A stretch of DNA of 64,000 nucleotides from Burkholderiales bacterium (lineage in GTDB: Bacteria > Pseudomonadota > Gammaproteobacteria > Burkholderiales > Nitrosomonadaceae). The DNA lies in assembly GCA_024235795.1 (NCBI GenBank), contig JACKLR010000001.1, positions 1,178,001-1,242,000 of the forward strand. Reading direction: 5' to 3'. Every line of letters begins with the position of its first letter. Positions within the stretch are counted from its first letter, which is position 1. The notes under the pieces were generated by a model. It was not told the origin of the DNA. It made no database searches and saw only the letters and a program-made list of their open reading frames with translations. Positions 9,296 through 18,856 of this stretch are shown piece after piece. Made by a program: the position numbers and the translations under genes.

Positions 9296-9513
9296 TTCTC
9301 AGTCATAACCCGCTTTTATTTATCCTGATTCATCCATTAATTACAAACCAAGATTTCAAACCCAGATTTCAATTTGAACAAATTCACGCTAGACAGCGAG
9401 TGATCTTGTTTCTCAATTTTCCACATAATACAAAAGTTGTTGCTTACCTGAAGTAATATCCGGCTAAGCGCATCCATTTGTTTTTTCTGCTGCGAATTTG
9501 TTATGATCATTCC

Positions 9514-10029
9514 ATGCGTACAGTAAAAGCATTTCTAGGTATAGGGTTACTTGGATTGGTCAGTATTGTAATGGCCTGCATTATCTCGCCCAAAACTTTC
9601 ACCAAAACAACTTATGCGCTGGTAAAACTGGAATTTAAAGATATCCCTGATTTTTCCAGCACGGCATTGCATCATTTATCCAAGGGTAACAACGATTCCG
9701 GCTATATTATTGTCGATGTACGTACGCCAGAAGAGCAAAATGTTTCCATAATTGCGGACGCTATTGATCAAGCGTCTTTCGAACGCAACCAAGCTGATTA
9801 TCAGGATCAAAAGATTATTGTCTATTGTACGATTGGTTATCGTAGCGGATTCTATACGCGGTCACTGCGGCAAAAGGGCTATGAAGCTTACAACCTGAGT
9901 GAAGGCATTCTCGGATGGACGCATATCAAAGGCCGCTTGCTCAATCCCAAAGGACAGACAACTACACAGGTTCATGCTTACAGCCGCCCATGGAATCTCG
10001 GCGTTAAACACTATACCGCTGTTTTTTAA
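9514..10029 (+). CDS. Membrane-anchored rhodanese-like domain protein
   Basis: About 171 aa from ATG 9514; a TTG 36 bp upstream is also in frame but places extra residues before the hydrophobic anchor. An N-terminal transmembrane segment (~residues 5-25) is followed by one rhodanese domain with the DVRTPEEQ motif and the active-site loop YCTIGYRSG carrying the catalytic cysteine. Such proteins bind sulfane sulfur or act as sulfurtransferases; the real substrate is unknown. It stands alone. Confidence 0.75.
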   Translation: MRTVKAFLGIGLLGLVSIVMACIISPKTFTKTTYALVKLEFKDIPDFSSTALHHLSKGNNDSGYIIVDVRTPEEQNVSIIADAIDQASFERNQADYQDQKIIVYCTIGYRSGFYTRSLRQKGYEAYNLSEGILGWTHIKGRLLNPKGQTTTQVHAYSRPWNLGVKHYTAVF

Positions 10030-10036
10030 TAAAAAA

Positions 10037-10063
10037 CGGGGAAACCAGAGTCCAATTTCCCCG
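10037..10063. terminator. Terminator-like hairpin
   Basis: Stem CGGGGAAA (10037-10044) / TTTCCCCG (10056-10063) immediately after the rhodanese gene stop. An A-run precedes it on the plus strand, so as an intrinsic terminator with a T-run it would work best for minus-strand transcripts; on the plus strand it would be a weak stop. Confidence 0.45.
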
Positions 10064-10212
10064 CTATCTAGGAAACGTGTGATCACTGTTCAGCAACACC
10101 ATAATACCCCTGACGAAACAAATTTATTTCAAATCATTCGCATTTGCCTGTTTTAAACGATAAATATCAGTTATTATTCCGCTTGTAATGGTTTTTAGAT
10201 CAGTGTCAAGAC

Positions 10213-11187
10213 ATGGTTTATCATAGACTTTTTCTATTTTTTATCGCCATCTTCAGTGGCTTTACATTTTCATCGCTGCGGGCAGAATCCTGGGTATTAC
10301 CGCCGGCGGATATTGATATTTTTGGTCAGATACGCACAACACAGGCTGGTCGGGCAGATACACTGTTGGACATTGCGCGCTTGCATGACATTGGGCAGAC
10401 TGAAATTATGCTGGCCAACCCCAGTGTCGATCGCTGGATGCCGGATGACGGCTCGCAGGTTATTCTTCCCAGTCGCTATATTTTCCCGCAGGCAGCGCGT
10501 AAAGGTCTGGTATTGAATCTGGCTGAAATGCGGCTGTATTACTTCCCGGAACCCAAAAAAGGCGAAAAACCGGTGGTTATGACATTTCCAATGGGCATCG
10601 GCAGAATGGACTGGGATACGCCTTTAGGCATCTCAAAAATCATTGAAAAAAGAAAGGATCCGACATGGATACCGCCGGAATCAATCAAAAAACACCGAAT
10701 TGCCAATGGTGAGCCGCCGTTGCCCGATGTCGTACCGCCGGGCCCGGATAATCCATTAGGCCGCCATGCCATGCGACTGAGTATCGGCAAGGGTACTTAT
10801 CTTATTCACGGAACAATTAAACCTTTCGGCGTTGGCATGCGGGTTTCATCGGGCTGTATTCGCCTATATCCAGAAGATATAGAAAATCTGTTTGACAAGG
10901 TTCCCATCGGAACACAAGTCAATATCGTCAATCAACCCATCAAGTTAGGCTGGCTGCTCAATCAACTATATATTGAACTTCATCCGCCGCTGGAAGAAGA
11001 CGAAGCAAAATATACTGATTACAAACAAACCGTCATTGGCGCCATCAACGACTTTCTGGCAGACAAAAGAAGTCAGGCAAATATTTCCGTTGACTTTGAA
11101 ATAAACCACCAGGCCTTGGAACAGGCTATCAAGGAAAAAAACGGAATGCCTGTTTTAATATCGCGTATTCAAGCGCAAACAAGCTGA
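10213..11187 (+). CDS. L,D-transpeptidase (YkuD domain)
   Basis: 324 aa. Signal peptide ~1-24. A LysM-like segment (residues ~45-90, TLLDIARLHDIGQTEIMLANP) precedes a YkuD catalytic domain at ~97-235 with catalytic His199 (LIHGT) and Cys215 (SSGCIRLYP). The enzyme class forms 3-3 peptidoglycan cross-links or attaches lipoproteins in the periplasm; the architecture resembles ErfK/YbiS/YnhG, and I cannot tell which paralogue it is. The C-terminal ~80 residues are charged. Single gene. Confidence 0.88.
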   Translation: MVYHRLFLFFIAIFSGFTFSSLRAESWVLPPADIDIFGQIRTTQAGRADTLLDIARLHDIGQTEIMLANPSVDRWMPDDGSQVILPSRYIFPQAARKGLVLNLAEMRLYYFPEPKKGEKPVVMTFPMGIGRMDWDTPLGISKIIEKRKDPTWIPPESIKKHRIANGEPPLPDVVPPGPDNPLGRHAMRLSIGKGTYLIHGTIKPFGVGMRVSSGCIRLYPEDIENLFDKVPIGTQVNIVNQPIKLGWLLNQLYIELHPPLEEDEAKYTDYKQTVIGAINDFLADKRSQANISVDFEINHQALEQAIKEKNGMPVLISRIQAQTS

Positions 11188-11211
11188 TGAGCCCATAGCC
11201 CGCATATCCTG

Positions 11212-12483
11212 TTATGCCACAAAAACAAACAACGCCAGTCCAATCCCGCACCCTGTAGCAATCATGCCTGTAGCGCACCGCCTGGCAATTAACGCGCTGC
11301 CGATAAAATAAATGAGGCCGAGTTTGAAAGCGATATTGGACATTATGCCCAATGAAATTGCGATTACTGTTTCAGCAGCTTCGAGCTTGCCCAGCTCGAA
11401 CAAACGCAGGCTCGTCAAGGTAATGGCATCAACATCCGTTAAACCCGACACAAGCGCGACAGCATACAAACCGCGACTTCCGGCAATGTCTGATAACCAG
11501 GCTGCAAAAAACAACACAACGGCATAAAGCAGGCCAAAACTTGCCGCAGTGCGTATCTCTGCCGGGTTGCTAATTTCTGGCGCGGGAATATTACTGTGCT
11601 GATTTAACTGACGCCACCAATAAACTGTCGCGCCGATTCCAAACAGCAGGCCACATCCCAGTACCGGTAACAGTTGCGGCAAAATATTGGGCGATACGAC
11701 TGAACTGACTATAACCAGGCGAATTAACACGGTCAGATTGGCAATCAAAATCACCACAATCGCCAGTTGAATAAAATATTGATTATTGTTGCTCAGTCTC
11801 GTGTATACAAGCGTTGTCGCCGTACTTGAAACCAGACCGCCAAACAAGCCCAGCAGCACTGCACCATGACGTTCCCCCAACATGCGCAATGCCACATAAC
11901 CCGCCAGACTGACGCCGGAAATCAACACCACCATCAACCAGATTTGATAAGGATTAATAGCCAGATAAGGCCCAAAATTCTCATCCGGCAGAATAGGCAA
12001 GATGATAAAAGTGAGTACTGCAAACTGCAGAATTGAAACCAGATCGCGCCGCCCCAGATTCTGGGTAATACCATGCAGTTCAGTTTTAAAATACAGCAGT
12101 ATCGTCGTAATAATGGCCAGCATGACCGCCAATTTGGTATCCCCATACCAGACGATTGCGCCCAGGCCATAACAAATAATGATCGCGGCAATTGTAGTCG
12201 TGCCGGGATCAGCCGAACTATCGTCCTGATGCCGGAAATACGCCGCAATGGTCATAAAACCGACAATCAGCAATCCACCCACCAGAAACCAAGTCGCGTT
12301 TGTTTTTTCAGTCAACATGGCAGCCAGCGTGCCAAACATCGCAACCAGCGCGAATGTTCTCAATCCCGCCCGGGCACTCGGGCTGCGCTCGCGTTCCAGA
12401 CCGATGAGTAAGCCTATCGCCAGACTGGTCGCAAAAAGCGGCAAATGAAAAAGCTCGCTATCCTGCAGAAACTCGGTATTCAT
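11212..12483 (-). CDS. MgtC/SapB-DUF4010 family membrane protein
   Basis: About 423 aa with some 11-12 transmembrane helices. The N-terminal third is MgtC/SapB-like (LAIGLLIGLERER, AGLRTFALVAMFG); the C-terminal half is the DUF4010 domain (SRGLYAVALVSGLTDVDAITL). Function unknown; MgtC relatives are linked to magnesium stress. I chose ATG 12483, which overlaps the recJ stop as ATGA (translational coupling), over the longer in-frame start at 12528. Confidence 0.8.
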   Translation of the reverse strand: MNTEFLQDSELFHLPLFATSLAIGLLIGLERERSPSARAGLRTFALVAMFGTLAAMLTEKTNATWFLVGGLLIVGFMTIAAYFRHQDDSSADPGTTTIAAIIICYGLGAIVWYGDTKLAVMLAIITTILLYFKTELHGITQNLGRRDLVSILQFAVLTFIILPILPDENFGPYLAINPYQIWLMVVLISGVSLAGYVALRMLGERHGAVLLGLFGGLVSSTATTLVYTRLSNNNQYFIQLAIVVILIANLTVLIRLVIVSSVVSPNILPQLLPVLGCGLLFGIGATVYWWRQLNQHSNIPAPEISNPAEIRTAASFGLLYAVVLFFAAWLSDIAGSRGLYAVALVSGLTDVDAITLTSLRLFELGKLEAAETVIAISLGIMSNIAFKLGLIYFIGSALIARRCATGMIATGCGIGLALFVFVA

Positions 12484-14258
12484 GATGCAATCGCGTCGCT
12501 TCCCGGCTGGGTATCCGCTTGTGACCAATGCTCAATTAACAACTGCAGTGTCGTCCGGCCATTAAATTCGTTAATCTGTAACCGGTAGACCGCATTGATA
12601 ATATCGGGTAATAAATCATGATGAAAAAACAGCATGGCGTCATAGCTCGGATTGTCGTTTGCCTTGATTTCGGTAAAGTCCTGATCCATTTTTTTCAGTT
12701 TCAGTTTCAAATGCTTATCACCAACAATACGTTGATTCTCAACATAAAAACAGGCGCTAAAACTCGGCTGAGGAAATCCCTGTCCCCAGACCTGCCCGGC
12801 AAGATGGCTTGCCAGTTCCATATTGATTTCAGACTCTTCCAGAATACCATCTGTTTCAATCATACGTGTCAAATCGGCCTCGGTCAGCAGTACTTGCGCG
12901 GTTTCCTCAAATGCGTCACAAAATTTCTCAAAACTATCCGCGGGGATCGTCAAACCTGCTGCAGCGGCATGGCCGCCAAATTTCTGTATAAGCCTCGGGT
13001 AACGCTTGGAAACCAAATCCAAAGCATCGCGCAAATGAAACCCCTTGATGGAACGTCCCGAGCCTTTCATTTCACCGTCATTACCCGGTGCAAAAATAAT
13101 GACCGGACGATGATATTTATCCTTGATACGCGATGCCAGAATACCGATGACACCCTGATGCCAGTCGTGATCAAACAAGCAGATACTGAATGCGGACCCG
13201 ATTCGGTTATTTTCAGCGCTCAGTGTATTTTCCAGCTTGGATAGCGCACTGTCCTGCATGTCAGACTCGATTTCACGGCGCTGAACATTGAGTGCATCCA
13301 GTTTACGGGCAATTTCTTCGGCATATGCCGCGTCATCCGTAGTTAGGCATTCTATTCCTAATGACATATCATCGAGACGCCCAGCGGCATTTAACCGGGG
13401 CCCCAGAATATAACCCAAATCATACGTAGAAGTTTGCTGCGGATTACGTCGCGCAACCTTGAGCAGCGCATTGATTCCTGCACAAGCATGACCTTTTTGA
13501 ATACGTTTCAAGCCCTGCTGTACCAGAATGCGGTTATTGCCATCGAGCTTGACAACATCCGCTACCGTGCCAAGCGCGACCAGATCCAGATAGCTAGCAA
13601 GATTGGGTTCTCTCCTGTCCTGAAAAGCACCCCGTTGACGAAGCGTTGCGCGCAGGGCCAGCATCAGGTAGAAAATCACACCGACACCGGCAATATTTTT
13701 ACTGGGAAACGGGCAACCTGGTTGATTCGGATTGATAATCGCAGTCGCGTCAGGCAGTTCATCACCGGGCAAATGATGATCGGTAATCAGTACGTCCATA
13801 TCCAATGCTTTTGCCACCTGAACACCCTCGATACTGGCAATGCCATTGTCCACCGTGATCAATATATCGGGCTGCCAGGCGGTATGCGCAAGTTGAACGA
13901 TTTCCGGTGTCAGACCATACCCGTATTCGAAACGATTGGGAACCAGATAGTCAACAACCGCGCCCATTTTACGCAGCACCCGCAGACCGACAGCGCATGC
14001 AGTCGCACCGTCGGAATCGTAATCAGCCACAATGAGCAGACGTTTTCTGGCTTCAATTGCATCGGCCAACAGGCCGGCCATATGATTGATGTTCTTGATT
14101 TGATCGAACGGAATGAGTCGCGCCAGGACCGTCTCGAGCTGGTCTGAATTTTCTATACCACGCGCTGCATAGATGCGGGCAAGAACACGGGGCAGCCCAC
14201 TGCGATGCAATGCTTCAACAGTTTTGGAATCAAATGTGCGTACAGTTATTTTAGGCAT
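12480..14258 (-). CDS. recJ: Single-stranded-DNA-specific exonuclease RecJ
   Basis: 5'-3' ssDNA exonuclease for recombination and mismatch repair. 592 aa. DHH phosphoesterase motifs: ADYDSDG (78-84) and DHH (160-162). The DHHA1 domain has GGHAAAAG near residue 420, and an OB-fold C-terminus follows. Its stop overlaps the start of the downstream MgtC-like gene. Confidence 0.96.
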   Translation of the reverse strand: MPKITVRTFDSKTVEALHRSGLPRVLARIYAARGIENSDQLETVLARLIPFDQIKNINHMAGLLADAIEARKRLLIVADYDSDGATACAVGLRVLRKMGAVVDYLVPNRFEYGYGLTPEIVQLAHTAWQPDILITVDNGIASIEGVQVAKALDMDVLITDHHLPGDELPDATAIINPNQPGCPFPSKNIAGVGVIFYLMLALRATLRQRGAFQDRREPNLASYLDLVALGTVADVVKLDGNNRILVQQGLKRIQKGHACAGINALLKVARRNPQQTSTYDLGYILGPRLNAAGRLDDMSLGIECLTTDDAAYAEEIARKLDALNVQRREIESDMQDSALSKLENTLSAENNRIGSAFSICLFDHDWHQGVIGILASRIKDKYHRPVIIFAPGNDGEMKGSGRSIKGFHLRDALDLVSKRYPRLIQKFGGHAAAAGLTIPADSFEKFCDAFEETAQVLLTEADLTRMIETDGILEESEINMELASHLAGQVWGQGFPQPSFSACFYVENQRIVGDKHLKLKLKKMDQDFTEIKANDNPSYDAMLFFHHDLLPDIINAVYRLQINEFNGRTTLQLLIEHWSQADTQPGSDAIAS

Positions 14259-14321
14259 TAACCCTATTTTTACACAAAATCGACAACACTCACAGGCGTA
14301 CGCACCTGTATGAAACGACTA

Positions 14322-15176
14322 TTAATCGATACCCTGCTTCATTTCTGATTCGGTTTCAATTCTTTCGGCTTTCAGCATAAGCAGCCTACGGCTGTCCGCA
14401 CGCAGCACGGTAAATTTAAAGTCATCAATTACGACAGATTCATCCCGATTCGGCAGTCTGCCAAATTTATTCAGTACCAGACCGCCGACAGTATCATAGT
14501 CACCATCATCGAAATTGGCACCGACAACTTCATTAAAATTTTCAATTTCTGTGATCGCCTTGATGCGATAACTGCCCTCTTTCTCAAGGACAATATTATC
14601 TTCATCCTCATCGAAATCATACTCGTCTTCTATTTCACCGACGATTTGTTCGAGTACATCTTCAATGGTAACAAGCCCAGCCACGCCGCCATATTCGTTT
14701 ACGACGATCGCAATGTGATTCCTGTTTTTACGAAAATCTTTCAGCAGCACATTGAGTTGTTTGGACTCAGGGATAAAAACAGCGGGACGCAGCATATCAC
14801 GGATATTGAATTCCTCTTCTCCTGCATAATAACGCAGCAGATCTTTCGCCAGCAGAATACCAATGACATTGTCTTCGCATCCTTCGGTTACCGGAAAGCG
14901 TGAGTGTGCGGTTTCAATGACGAAAGGGATAAATTTATCCGGTGTTTCGCTGATATCGATAACATCCATTTGAGAGCGTGGAATCATGATATCACGCGCC
15001 TGCATTTCAGACACCTGCATGACGCCTTCAATCATGCTGAGCGCATCAGAGTCAAGCAGGTTGCGTTCAAAGGCGGAGTGCAATAACGTGATAAGTTGTT
15101 TGCGATCTTCCGGTTCGCGCAAGAGCATTTTACTGACACGCTCAAGCCAACCCGTTTTAGGCGAGGGATCGTCCAT
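14322..15176 (-). CDS. corC: CorC-type protein with CBS pair and transporter-associated domain
   Basis: 284 aa. The N-terminal helical part is followed by two CBS domains (~65-190, with MQARDIMIPRSQMDVID and VNEYGGVAGLVTIEDVLEQIVGEIEDE) and a C-terminal CorC_HlyC domain. CorC was linked to magnesium/cobalt efflux genetically; its biochemical role is unsettled. It lies just downstream of ybeY and phoH, the standard order, in an operon reading leftwards. Confidence 0.92.
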   Translation of the reverse strand: MDDPSPKTGWLERVSKMLLREPEDRKQLITLLHSAFERNLLDSDALSMIEGVMQVSEMQARDIMIPRSQMDVIDISETPDKFIPFVIETAHSRFPVTEGCEDNVIGILLAKDLLRYYAGEEEFNIRDMLRPAVFIPESKQLNVLLKDFRKNRNHIAIVVNEYGGVAGLVTIEDVLEQIVGEIEDEYDFDEDEDNIVLEKEGSYRIKAITEIENFNEVVGANFDDGDYDTVGGLVLNKFGRLPNRDESVVIDDFKFTVLRADSRRLLMLKAERIETESEMKQGID

Positions 15177-15227
15177 GCTGATTTATGTTTGATTGATGAA
15201 GTACATATAATAGTCGGATGAAATGCA

Positions 15228-15713
15228 TTATTTTGATGAAGCCGCCGCACACAACTCCGCATAGGGATCTTGAATGCCAAAACGGGCCAGAATGCTGGTT
15301 TCCATTTTTTCCATAATCAGCGCATCATCATTTTCGATATGATCATAGCCCTGCAAGTGCAAAACGCCATGAACGGTCAGATGTGCATAATGCGCCATCA
15401 GTGGTTTATGCTGCTGCTGTGCTTCTTTTTTTACCACATCTGCACATAACACAATGTCACCAGACAGTGGATCAGTATCATCATAGACAAAGGTCAACAC
15501 ATTGGTCGCATAGTCTTTACCGCGATAACACTGATTCAAGGCACGTCCTTCAGCCGTATCCACGATGCGAATCACAATTTCGGCACCCTGCGCATCCTCC
15601 CCCAGCGCCGATCTAACCCAACGTCTGAACTGCGGACGCGCTGGCAATTCTGCAGAATCTGAATGATCGGCTGCATATTGCACAGCGAGTTTAAACGATT
15701 TCTTCATATTCAA
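15228..15713 (-). CDS. ybeY: Endoribonuclease YbeY
   Basis: Zinc-dependent RNase needed for 16S rRNA 3'-end maturation and 70S quality control. 161 aa. The metal-binding motif HGVLHLQGYDH supplies His115, His119 and His125. 40 bp downstream of phoH, in the conserved phoH-ybeY-corC order. Confidence 0.96.
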   Translation of the reverse strand: MNMKKSFKLAVQYAADHSDSAELPARPQFRRWVRSALGEDAQGAEIVIRIVDTAEGRALNQCYRGKDYATNVLTFVYDDTDPLSGDIVLCADVVKKEAQQQHKPLMAHYAHLTVHGVLHLQGYDHIENDDALIMEKMETSILARFGIQDPYAELCAAASSK

Positions 15714-15753
15714 TTCAGGGTTTCAGGCATCCACTTCGGCAGGTACACAGTAA

Positions 15754-16749
15754 CTATTCAGCATCCTGTTTCTGCCGGTCATGCTTTTCATAGGCGTCTA
15801 CAATACGCTGAACCAGCGGATGCCTGACCACATCTTCAGAGCCAAAATGCGTAAACGCAATACCGCGGATATTTTTTAACACCTGCTTGACTTCCGTCAA
15901 CCCACTTTTCTGATGCTTCGGCAAATCGATCTGGGTGATATCACCAGTAATGACAGCTTTTGAGCCGAATCCAATACGCGTCAGAAACATTTTCATTTGT
16001 TCCGGGGTAGTATTTTGCGCCTCATCCAGGATAATAAATGATTGGTTCAAGGTGCGGCCACGCATGAATGCCAGCGGCGCAATTTCGATGACCTGGCGAT
16101 CAAACTGTTTGCTGGTCTTATCAAACCCCATTAAATCATACAGCGCATCGTACAGAGGGCGTAGATATGGATCCACTTTCTGTGTCATATCGCCAGGCAG
16201 AAAACCCAGACGCTCCCCCGCTTCAACTGCGGGCCTCACCAATACCAGGCGCGTCACCAGTTCCCGCTCCAAGGCATCAACGGCGCTGGCAACAGCCAGA
16301 TAGGTTTTCCCGGTACCTGCCGGACCAATGGCAAACGTAATGTCATGATTCTGGATTTGCTGCAGATATTGTGTCTGACGTTGGGTGCGGCCATACAAAT
16401 TGGCGCGACGCGTCATCAGTGACGGCGAAGCTTCCTCCATTACAGACGCTTCATTGCTTTCTGTTTGTGCAAACCCTCTTTTTGGATTTCTAGCTTCGAT
16501 CAGCCCAAGTTGTATCTGTTCAAGACTCAAGTGGTGGCGAGACTGATTATAGAATCGACGCAAGACCTGCGCAGCAAGCTGCGCCTGGTTTGATTCGCCA
16601 TGTAAGCTGAAATGTTCACCGCGTCGTGAAATAGTAACATCAAGCGCAGTCTCAACTTGTTTCAGATTCTCGTCAAGCGCACCACACAAATTTGCCAATC
16701 GTTGATTATCTGCAGGTGTAAATGAAATCTCTATCGGTTTGGGTTTCAA
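15754..16749 (-). CDS. ybeZ: PhoH-like ATPase (YbeZ)
   Basis: 331 aa ATPase partner of YbeY. N-terminal KH-like region, Walker A GPAGTGKT (142-149) and Walker B FIILDEAQNT near residue 240, then an Arg finger region. Part of the miaB-ybeZ-ybeY-corC string, all on the minus strand. Confidence 0.95.
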   Translation of the reverse strand: MKPKPIEISFTPADNQRLANLCGALDENLKQVETALDVTISRRGEHFSLHGESNQAQLAAQVLRRFYNQSRHHLSLEQIQLGLIEARNPKRGFAQTESNEASVMEEASPSLMTRRANLYGRTQRQTQYLQQIQNHDITFAIGPAGTGKTYLAVASAVDALERELVTRLVLVRPAVEAGERLGFLPGDMTQKVDPYLRPLYDALYDLMGFDKTSKQFDRQVIEIAPLAFMRGRTLNQSFIILDEAQNTTPEQMKMFLTRIGFGSKAVITGDITQIDLPKHQKSGLTEVKQVLKNIRGIAFTHFGSEDVVRHPLVQRIVDAYEKHDRQKQDAE

Positions 16750-16821
16750 TGTTGAATGTTACTGTTAAGTTAGCACGATTTTCTCAGCAGAAGGGAAACT
16801 TTGCAAGCAAAATACACGTTT

Positions 16822-18150
16822 TTATACATTTGCTATTTCACCGCGTAATGAGTGCATCAGCGCATCGGTAATTTGCACATCAATAAAACGGCCGATCAAG
16901 TCCTTATCCCCGGCGAAATTGACAACACGATTATTATCGGTACGGCCAAAAATCTCATCGGCACTTTTCTTGGAAACGCCTTCGACCAGAATGCGTTGCC
17001 GACTGCCAACCATGCGCTGACTGATTTTACGCGATTGCTGACTAATTTGCGCTTGCAGGCGCTGCAGTCTTTCAAGCTTGACCACATGCGGCGTATCATC
17101 AGGTAGATCGGCTGCCGGTGTACCGGGGCGGGCGCTGTAGATGAAGCTGAAGGAATCGTCGAAATTCACTTCTTCGACTAACTTCATGGTCGCCTCGAAA
17201 TCAGTCGCCGTCTCTCCCGGGAAGCCAACGATAAAATCGGACGACAGGGAAATTTCCGGGCGCATGGCCCGTAACCGACGAATAATCGATTTATATTCCA
17301 GCACGCTGTAACCGCGTTTCATTGCAGCCAGAACACGATCTGACCCCGATTGCACCGGCAAATGCAAATGGCTGACAAGCTTGGGTAAATTACCATAAGC
17401 CGCAATCAATCGCGCAGTGAATTCTTTCGGGTGCGACGTGGTATAACGGATGCGTTCAATGCCCGGTATATCGTGAATGCATTCGATCAGCAACGCAAAA
17501 TCTGCAATTTCACCATCATCCATGACACCGAGATACGCATTGACATTCTGCCCGAGCAAGGTAATTTCCTTGACCCCCTGATCGGCGAGCACCGCAATGT
17601 CGGTTAATACATCGACCAATGGCCTGGAGACTTCCTCGCCACGCGTATAAGGCACCACACAAAAGCTGCAGTATTTGCTGCACCCCTCCATAATGGACAC
17701 AAAAGCGGTTGCCCCTTCAGTGCGTGCGGGCGGCAAGTGATCGAATTTTTCGATTTCGGGAAATGTGATATCGACCTGCGATTTTCCGGTCGTTTTGCGT
17801 TGTTCGATCAGTTGTGGCAATCGGTGCAGGGTTTGCGGGCCAAAAACGATATCGACAAACGGCGCCCGACTTACAATCGCCTTGCCTTCCTGGCTGGCGA
17901 CACAACCCCCCACGCCGATTAACAGATTTGGATTTGCCGCCTTCAGGTGTTTGACGCGCCCGAGATCATGAAACACTTTTTCCTGTGCCTTTTCACGCAC
18001 AGAACAGGTATTAAACAGTATAACATCCGCTTGCGCCGGATCATCGGTCTGCTCCATGCCATGCGCAGCATGCAATACGTCGGCCATTTTGTCCGAATCA
18101 TATTCGTTCATCTGGCAGCCAAACGTTTTAATATAAAGCTTGTTACTCAC
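16822..18150 (-). CDS. miaB: tRNA-2-methylthio-N6-dimethylallyladenosine synthase
   Basis: Radical-SAM methylthiotransferase acting on i6A37 of tRNA. 442 aa. UPF0004 domain with Cys12, Cys49 and Cys83 for the auxiliary cluster; radical SAM CxxxCxxC as Cys157, Cys161, Cys164 (GCSKYCSFC); C-terminal TRAM domain. It starts with GTG 18150, overlapping by GTGA the stop of the upstream small exported protein. Confidence 0.97.
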   Translation of the reverse strand: MSNKLYIKTFGCQMNEYDSDKMADVLHAAHGMEQTDDPAQADVILFNTCSVREKAQEKVFHDLGRVKHLKAANPNLLIGVGGCVASQEGKAIVSRAPFVDIVFGPQTLHRLPQLIEQRKTTGKSQVDITFPEIEKFDHLPPARTEGATAFVSIMEGCSKYCSFCVVPYTRGEEVSRPLVDVLTDIAVLADQGVKEITLLGQNVNAYLGVMDDGEIADFALLIECIHDIPGIERIRYTTSHPKEFTARLIAAYGNLPKLVSHLHLPVQSGSDRVLAAMKRGYSVLEYKSIIRRLRAMRPEISLSSDFIVGFPGETATDFEATMKLVEEVNFDDSFSFIYSARPGTPAADLPDDTPHVVKLERLQRLQAQISQQSRKISQRMVGSRQRILVEGVSKKSADEIFGRTDNNRVVNFAGDKDLIGRFIDVQITDALMHSLRGEIANV

Positions 18151-18530
18151 TGAAAGAATGGAATTGAGAATTTTTTTTGTGGATTCTGTTTTTTAAGCAG
18201 CTTTTCTTCCTCTTTGGCCAGCTTAATTTCTTCCGGCGTCAGAAACCAGATACGATGCAAAAAGCCCATATTATCAACCTGGTAGCGGATGTGACCTTTT
18301 TGTGTCAGCATTGTCGGCATGATCAGCAGATTATTGGTATCCCTGATTTGACCGCCGACACCCATCACCATAGTTTTTTTGTCGATTTTAAATTCAGGAT
18401 ACGAATGAGATTTGAGATTGCCAAACTTGCTGTCTATCGGGAAATTCCTGATCATCTGCGCGTAGCCATGACTGACCATACACGCCAATATGATTATAGC
18501 CATGCACTGTAGCACCCGCTTTTTGTTCAT
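18147..18530 (-). CDS. Small exported protein of unknown function, coupled to miaB
   Basis: About 127 aa from ATG 18530 (MNKKRVLQCM...), which puts a normal signal peptide first (cleavage after GYA near residue 25); a longer in-frame start exists at 18590. The mature part is basic and ends in a Lys-rich coil EEEKLLKKQNPQKK. I do not recognise the family. The stop overlaps the GTG of miaB, so the two are probably co-translated, although an exported protein has no obvious link with tRNA modification. Confidence 0.65.
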   Translation of the reverse strand: MNKKRVLQCMAIIILACMVSHGYAQMIRNFPIDSKFGNLKSHSYPEFKIDKKTMVMGVGGQIRDTNNLLIMPTMLTQKGHIRYQVDNMGFLHRIWFLTPEEIKLAKEEEKLLKKQNPQKKFSIPFFQ

Positions 18531-18595
18531 TCTATTCAGAACATTCAACTCAAAGCTATTCAAATAAAAAAACAATACCAGACAACGCATAAAGA

Positions 18596-18671
18596 TGGTG
18601 GCGAATCAGGGATTTGAACCCCGGACCAACGGATTATGATTCCGCTGCTCTAACCACTGAGCTAATTCGCC
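18596..18671 (-). tRNA. tRNA-Met (anticodon CAU), elongator type
   Basis: 76 nt on the minus strand including an encoded CCA. Acceptor stem GGCGAAT/ATTCGCC; D arm GCTCAGTGGTTAGAGC; anticodon stem GCGGA/TCCGT with loop ATCATAA (anticodon CAT); T arm with GGTTCAAATCC. The overall sequence matches betaproteobacterial elongator tRNA-Met; a lysidine-modified tRNA-Ile2 also has CAU and cannot be fully excluded by eye. Confidence 0.9.
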
Positions 18672-18856
18672 ACACGGAAAGACAAGAGGCAGCATTTTGC
18701 CCTTGAGACGTTGGCTTGTCAAGATCAAAGACGTGGATTGACAAGGGCTTATCTGCTACGTATTTCTAATTCAACAATTTTTCACACACCTGATTAGTGC
18801 TCATCCAGTCAGAATTGGTTCCTTGCATGGATGCCATAGGGATACTGACTGGATAA

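Noticed and set aside
12618..14147. Long plus-strand frames opposite recJ
   Set aside because: Shadows of recJ, which is complete on the minus strand; composition is not protein-like.
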